A DNA stretch of 64,000 nucleotides from Lachancea dasiensis. Taxonomy: Eukaryota; Ascomycota; Saccharomycetes; Saccharomycetales; Saccharomycetaceae. The stretch is taken from NCBI GenBank assembly GCA_900074725.1, contig LT598457.1, forward strand, positions 744,001-808,000, read 5' to 3'. Both the position numbers and the translations under genes were made by a program. Of this stretch, positions 60,203 to 64,000 are shown piece after piece. The notes beneath the pieces were generated by a model that was not told the DNA's origin, searched no databases, and saw nothing but the letters and a program-made list of their open reading frames with translations. Position 1 is the first letter of the stretch. Every line of letters begins with the position of its first letter.

Positions 60203-61504
60203 TCATAGCCATCTCTGATAATGAAAGAAGTCATGAATCTTGTTAGCTTTCGTAGGATCAATGTTGAGTAAGTCTCGACATGTTTTTTTGGTAATCGTAC
60301 CACCAGCCCTCAGAAGCTCTCTAAACATGACTTCCTTGATGGCCAAATATGGTTTTGGTAAGATCTTTAATTGCATGCAAAGTTGCTGTTCTTCTGCTGA
60401 TAAGAGACCATAATCAGCACCATGTTGTACGTCACTGATCGTAAGGGTCTTTTTGCGGCTCCCTGGATCGTTATAATTTTGTCCGTAATCGGTATTTGTG
60501 CGATGGGTTGAGGTGGCCCTATGACGACCATTGCCATTAGAAGAAGAATACGTTGAGCTGCCAAACCGCTCTAAAGTCATCATTCGAGCTTGCTTGTCGC
60601 GTTCATACTTGAGACCAGCTTCAAGTGTAGTAATTCCATTGCTCCTCCATTCTTGCAATTGATGTATTCTGGATCTACATCGCAGTTCCTCCAGGATGTC
60701 TTTGGTGAAGTCGGCAAAATCGGAAGGAGTCATTATTGTGCCAAAGGCTTTCAGGTTGTTGTAAAGCTCTTTCGCTTCCTTGCTTCTCTTCTTATCAATT
60801 CCCTGAAGTTTACGGTATTCCATTAGCCCATTTTCAAAAAGGAGACGCTTCTTCTCCGCCCTAGTAGTCAGCCTCGAGTTGTAAATATCCAGTATTACCA
60901 ATTTGACCTCAATATCGAGCGGTTGGTCATCTGTTTCAAATACCATATCTTTGACTGGACCCTCAGCGTCATTTTCGAATTCGTTTTCAAACTCTAATCT
61001 CCCAGGCATGAAGCCTTGAACTTCATGACAGCTCGGCACCGAAGCCATTGGCTTGCGTGGAGGCTCCAAAGGCTTTTCGCGGAATCTCTCGATTCTACGT
61101 TTACGTTCGTCAAGAAACTGTTCTTGCGAGATGTCAATAGTTTTCGTAATATCAGGGATTGGGTAATGGGGGCTGTTGAGGTAGTAATTGGTATAGTGTT
61201 CTTCAACTTCCTCTTTAGACCTACTGCCTATGTGGTCCGCGACATCCTGCCAATTGCCGAGTCCTAATGTTTGAGAGCCCTTGATGAGAGCCAGCTCCTC
61301 ATCAGCACCCCAGTCGGCACACAGAATTGGATACGAGTTGGTCTCAATAATACGATACTTGTGGTCTGGGCGGTGTTCACCGCTATAGGAGCCCTGGGAA
61401 AAACATGGTACGCATAAATCATATTCGGGGCATTCCGCGCACGATATTCTAACTCTATGCGTACAGTCAGTGGAACAAATGTCACAATGAAATTTATTCG
61501 ACAT
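60203..61504 (-). CDS. ADA2: SAGA/ADA coactivator subunit Ada2 (433 aa)
   Basis: Partner of Gcn5 in the histone acetyltransferase module of SAGA, ADA and SLIK. The ZZ zinc finger is at residues 1-52 (KFHCDICSTDCTHRVRISCA, then CPEYDLCVPCF). The SANT domain is at about 58-110 (DWGADEELALIKGSQTLGLG, NWQDVADHIG, EEVEEHYTNYYL). The central Ada2-type region contains the DFADFTKDILEE segment. The C-terminal SWIRM domain is at about 345-433 (LSAEEQQLCMQLKILPKPYL, ending DPTKANKIHDFFHYQRWL). The first ATG is at 61504; a three-codon extension opens only with TTG. The length is nearly identical to S. cerevisiae (434). Confidence 0.98.
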   Translation of the reverse strand: MSNKFHCDICSTDCTHRVRISCAECPEYDLCVPCFSQGSYSGEHRPDHKYRIIETNSYPILCADWGADEELALIKGSQTLGLGNWQDVADHIGSRSKEEVEEHYTNYYLNSPHYPIPDITKTIDISQEQFLDERKRRIERFREKPLEPPRKPMASVPSCHEVQGFMPGRLEFENEFENDAEGPVKDMVFETDDQPLDIEVKLVILDIYNSRLTTRAEKKRLLFENGLMEYRKLQGIDKKRSKEAKELYNNLKAFGTIMTPSDFADFTKDILEELRCRSRIHQLQEWRSNGITTLEAGLKYERDKQARMMTLERFGSSTYSSSNGNGRHRATSTHRTNTDYGQNYNDPGSRKKTLTISDVQHGADYGLLSAEEQQLCMQLKILPKPYLAIKEVMFRELLRAGGTITKKTCRDLLNIDPTKANKIHDFFHYQRWL

Positions 61505-61715
61505 GGAGTTCAAACAAACAATGGTTATTATTGAGGAGGAAAGTAGCCGCCCTTGAGGGTCCTGATTCTGTACGCTTATGAAATGTCAACTATTAGTTTA
61601 CATCTCATATCAATTTCGTATAAATCACTCTACACGCTTGTTGTGTGATGTTAACAACCACATCACCTTTCAGCTTAACGCGAAAGAGCATTGGTTTTAA
61701 TTCTTCTTTAGAGCT
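61505..61715. promoter_or_regulatory. ADA2 promoter region
   Basis: About 210 bases between ADA2 and the copia relic. It must contain the ADA2 promoter. No motif is claimed. Confidence 0.3.
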
Positions 61716-61945
61716 ACTAGGTGGATACAATTACGCACACTTTTGGTGGCGTCAAGTGGCATGGTAAGGAACATCCAGGCAATGTCATAGTAGTACAAAG
61801 TGATATTGGCTCCGTCAGTAAAACAAAAATGTGCAAGTTGAGCTCTCAATCCGTGATATGCGGAGGAGCAGCATTTTTTTGTAGCGATATACAGGCTCCA
61901 GCCGACCGTTTCAGTAAACCCAAAAACCTACAGTTCCGCAACTGA
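61716..61945 (+). mobile_element. Ty1/copia RNase H relic
   Basis: The translation (GNVIVVQSDIGSVSKTKMCK, then LSSQSVICGGAAFF) is related to the fragment at 25019-25278 and recalls the Ty1/copia RNase H layout. DNA identity between the two is also visible (gtacaaagtgatattggc, gtcagtaaaac). It is short, incomplete and old. Confidence 0.5.
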
Positions 61946-62446
61946 AATATATGGCCATACACCAGTTGCTTGTACATGGACATGAGTCATGTGACCCGCC
62001 CACTAATCGCGAAAGCTCCTATTCACCAATGAATTTCACAAGTACCCTCTTCATCCAGATCAGCGATACCGGGTTCGCCTCAGAGGTATTCCTGCGCCTT
62101 CCATTCTACAGCAGTGTCAGGTAAGGTTTATACAGCTTTATTTCATCTATACAGAACTTTCCACCCTTCAGCTTCGTGACACTTTCGTACATCATTGACA
62201 GACTTCCTTTGAATGTCCGAGAATCCGTTATGTAAACCTCACCCACTTCGGGTCCTTAAGTGTGTCCACTCCAACTCAACATATTTCATACGCTAGATCA
62301 GAAGCACATGACCTATTGTTACGTCGAGAGTGGTATTTAAATGTGACTGCTCAAAATGAAACATCCAGACATTTTAACATTTTTGATTTTTTTAATGTTA
62401 GTGCGTCTATGAAAAATTGTCACAAATCCTGGCCGGGTCGTAGGCC
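61946..62446. other. Intergenic, possible LTR remnant, upstream of RPS17
   Basis: About 500 bases after the RNase H relic. The words gggttcgcctca at about 62069-62080 match the end of the LTR copies at 19853 and 24546. This is where a decayed 3' LTR would end if the element here had the same structure. Beyond that it is presumably RPS17 upstream DNA. Confidence 0.3.
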
Positions 62447-62590
62447 AAGCAGAGCTCTGCTTAGCCCAATCAGGCGGAGCCCTTTCTGTGTCGGCAAAGG
62501 GCCCGCCCGCTGCTAGCCAGGAGCAGCGGGCGGGCCCTACCCAGGTCCTCTGCCTAGCAAACCCACCGTTCCGCCTGGCCCAACCCACCT
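62447..62590. repeat. GC-rich palindrome cluster upstream of RPS17
   Basis: It contains AAGCAGAGCTCTGCTT, a perfect 16-base palindrome (62447-62462). It also contains a perfect hairpin with 16-base arms: gggcccgcccgctgct (62499-62514), a 7-base loop, and agcagcgggcgggccc (62522-62537). Flanking GC-rich sequence (caggcgga; tccgcctg) forms a wider imperfect inverted repeat. It lies about 200-290 bases upstream of the RPS17 ATG. Confidence 0.95.
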
Positions 62591-62733
62591 GCCAGCTCTC
62601 TGGAATCTCATGCGCCCGGGAATTGGTGTCCAGAATCTTGCAACTTGATCATTATTGACTGGAAAAACCTTAAACATCGCTTAATTGGACGTTTTACAGG
62701 ACCTCAGACATCTAAGACCAGCAATAATCCAAA

Positions 62734-63464
62734 ATGGTACGTTAAATATGGGTAATAAGACGTGAACTGCGGAACAGAATGGCAAGGACGAATACGCGGA
62801 AAAGCAGTTGAATTCGTGGGTTTGGTGAGCCCGATATGAATGAAGTTGAAACTCAAGCAGCCATATGCATTTGCGTAGTCAGCTTCTGAAATTTGTGTTC
62901 GTTACAAGGATAGTGAGTTGACCGTAGAAGAATCTTCGTTGAATACAGCATACACAGTCAAAGTTTCCGCCGTATTTTCTGCTTTATCATTCAGTGCTTT
63001 CTCGTCTAGCCAGTATGCCAGCTATCATTTTACTAACAGTAATCTTTTTGTGACAGGGTAGAGTTAGAACCAAGACCGTCAAGCGTGCCTCCAAGGCTTT
63101 GATTGAACGTTACTATCCAAAGTTGACCATGGACTTCCAAACCAACAAGAGAATGTGTGACGAGATCGCCACCATCCAATCTAAGAGATTGAGAAACAAG
63201 ATTGCTGGTTACACCACTCACTTGATGAAGAGAATCCAAAAGGGCCCAGTTAGAGGTATTTCTTTCAAGCTACAAGAAGAAGAAAGAGAGAGAAAGGACC
63301 AATACGTCCCAGCTGTCTCCGCTTTGGACTTGTCTCACTCTAAGGGTGTCTTGAACGTTGACAACCAAACCGCCGACTTGGTCAAGAACTTGGGCTTGAA
63401 ATTGCCTTTGTCCGTCTCCAACGTCTCTGCTCAAAGAGAAAGACGTTACAGAAGAAGAAACTAA
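62734..63464 (+). CDS. RPS17: 40S ribosomal protein eS17 (Rps17), two exons, 136 aa
   Basis: Small-subunit ribosomal protein of the head. Exon 1 is only the ATG (62734-62736). Exon 2, 63057-63464, continues [20 protein letters not shown] and ends [13 protein letters not shown]. The 136-aa total equals S. cerevisiae Rps17, where the intron also follows the start codon. Codon use is highly biased. It is the single counterpart of RPS17A (YML024W) and RPS17B (YDR447C). It is convergent with the next gene, as in both S. cerevisiae copies. Confidence 0.97.
62737..63056 (+). other. RPS17: RPS17 intron (320 bases)
   Basis: The donor is GTACGT directly after the ATG, the branch point TACTAAC is at 63031-63037, and the acceptor TTTTTGTGACAG ends at 63056. 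I see no obvious snoRNA inside. Confidence 0.93.
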
Positions 63465-63758
63465 GCAGAGAGCCTAGCCGGCGGAACGATCGGGTGACTT
63501 TGGGTGGATGCTAGGTTTTCGGCGAAAATCTTGTAATAATTATGCCGCCGGTTTCCTATTACTAGCCTCATCACTTTGCTCGCTTTCGACTCCTCCGGTG
63601 CTTTTTGTTATATAGTTCTTTGTCAAAAAACCCCCCACATATGTGTACAGTTAAGTTAACATCACATCAATACGAAGAAATCTCATAAATTATTACTTGA
63701 ACGCGAATGTAGGTAAATAGCCACTGAGACGAGGAGGCAGCTGTCTGTCCGCTCTTGC

Positions 63759-64000
63759 TCAGATGATATCAAGAATTTCCTTGCCCAAATCCTGGATACG
63801 ACGTAGCTTCAGGTCCAGGATCTGACCTTGGGCATTCAATGCAGAGGCGCGTTTGTTGATCAAATCCGTGATTACTCTAAATTTCTCACTTAGGCCCATT
63901 CGAGCTTTAATCAGCCTCGCTAGAATCCTTTTGTGTTCTAATTGTAACTCTTCGCCGGCTTTGATCCAGGTATTGAGATTCATTTCCGCAAACGCGATAC
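63759..64000 (-). CDS. ECM11: ECM11-like protein, C-terminal end only
   Basis: The last 79 or so residues of a protein whose frame is open to the window edge, so the start lies to the right. The helical segment (LNTWIKAGEELQLEHKRILA, then RLIKARMGLSEKFRVITDLI and NKRASALNAQGQILDLKLRR) fits the C-terminal Ecm11 domain, with W..aG near its start, a central R and a repeating heptad pattern. Ecm11 promotes synaptonemal-complex assembly in meiosis through SUMO conjugation. Both YDR446W (ECM11) and YML023C (NSE5) would be convergent with RPS17 here; the sequence pattern favours ECM11. Confidence 0.65.
   Translation of the reverse strand, partial: IAFAEMNLNTWIKAGEELQLEHKRILARLIKARMGLSEKFRVITDLINKRASALNAQGQILDLKLRRIQDLGKEILDII

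Overview
The window is nuclear DNA from a budding yeast of the Saccharomycetaceae that did not go through the whole-genome duplication, most like a Lachancea. Nearly every gene has a recognisable Saccharomyces cerevisiae counterpart. Those counterparts come alternately from two S. cerevisiae regions: the chromosome IV block around YDR446W-YDR464W (plus ERG11, YHR007C) and the chromosome XIII block YML024W-YML038C. Finding both halves interleaved on one chromosome, with single copies of genes that are duplicate pairs in S. cerevisiae (STP1/STP2, SRC1/HEH2, TSA1/TSA2, YOX1/YHP1, RPS18A/B, RPS17A/B), is the arrangement expected of an unduplicated genome. Intron signals are of yeast type (TACTAAC branch points).

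Layout. 1-18.5 kb: the end of ERG11, SPP41, an STP1/STP2 zinc-finger factor, YMD8, MRPL28, a small PPxY protein, a YML037C-like gene, tRNA-Glu(UUC), CGI121 (spliced), TFB3, PFA5 and AMD1. 18.5-25.4 kb: the one accessory island, inserted between AMD1 and SRC1, which are neighbours in the conserved order. It holds a GPI-type cell-wall adhesin gene, two LTR copies in inverted orientation around it, a Ty1/copia RNase H relic, a CT-rich tract and an older antisense coding relic. 25.4-51 kb: SRC1/HEH with overlapping alternative splice donors, a small membrane protein, the giant HECT ligase TOM1, RAD52, NDC1, NHX1, GUK1, RCF1, USA1 and TSA1. 51-64 kb: PPN1, YOX1, RPS18 (intron), YML6 (intron hiding its start codon), UTP6, ADA2, another copia RNase H relic, RPS17 (intron after the ATG) and the end of an ECM11-like gene.

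This is mostly ordinary core genome: sterol synthesis, amino-acid sensing, mitochondrial translation, TFIIH, KEOPS, palmitoylation, purine metabolism, nuclear envelope, ERAD, peroxide defence, polyphosphate turnover and ribosome biogenesis. There is no operon logic and neighbours are functionally unrelated. The points most worth a second look are the adhesin island with its inverted LTR arms, the alternative splicing signal in SRC1, the hidden first exon of YML6, a mitochondrial-type leader on GUK1, GC-rich palindromes upstream of both ribosomal-protein genes, and two small proteins with no function I can name. I did not find a wholly new biological system. All names rest on remembered family sequences and gene order; no database search was run.
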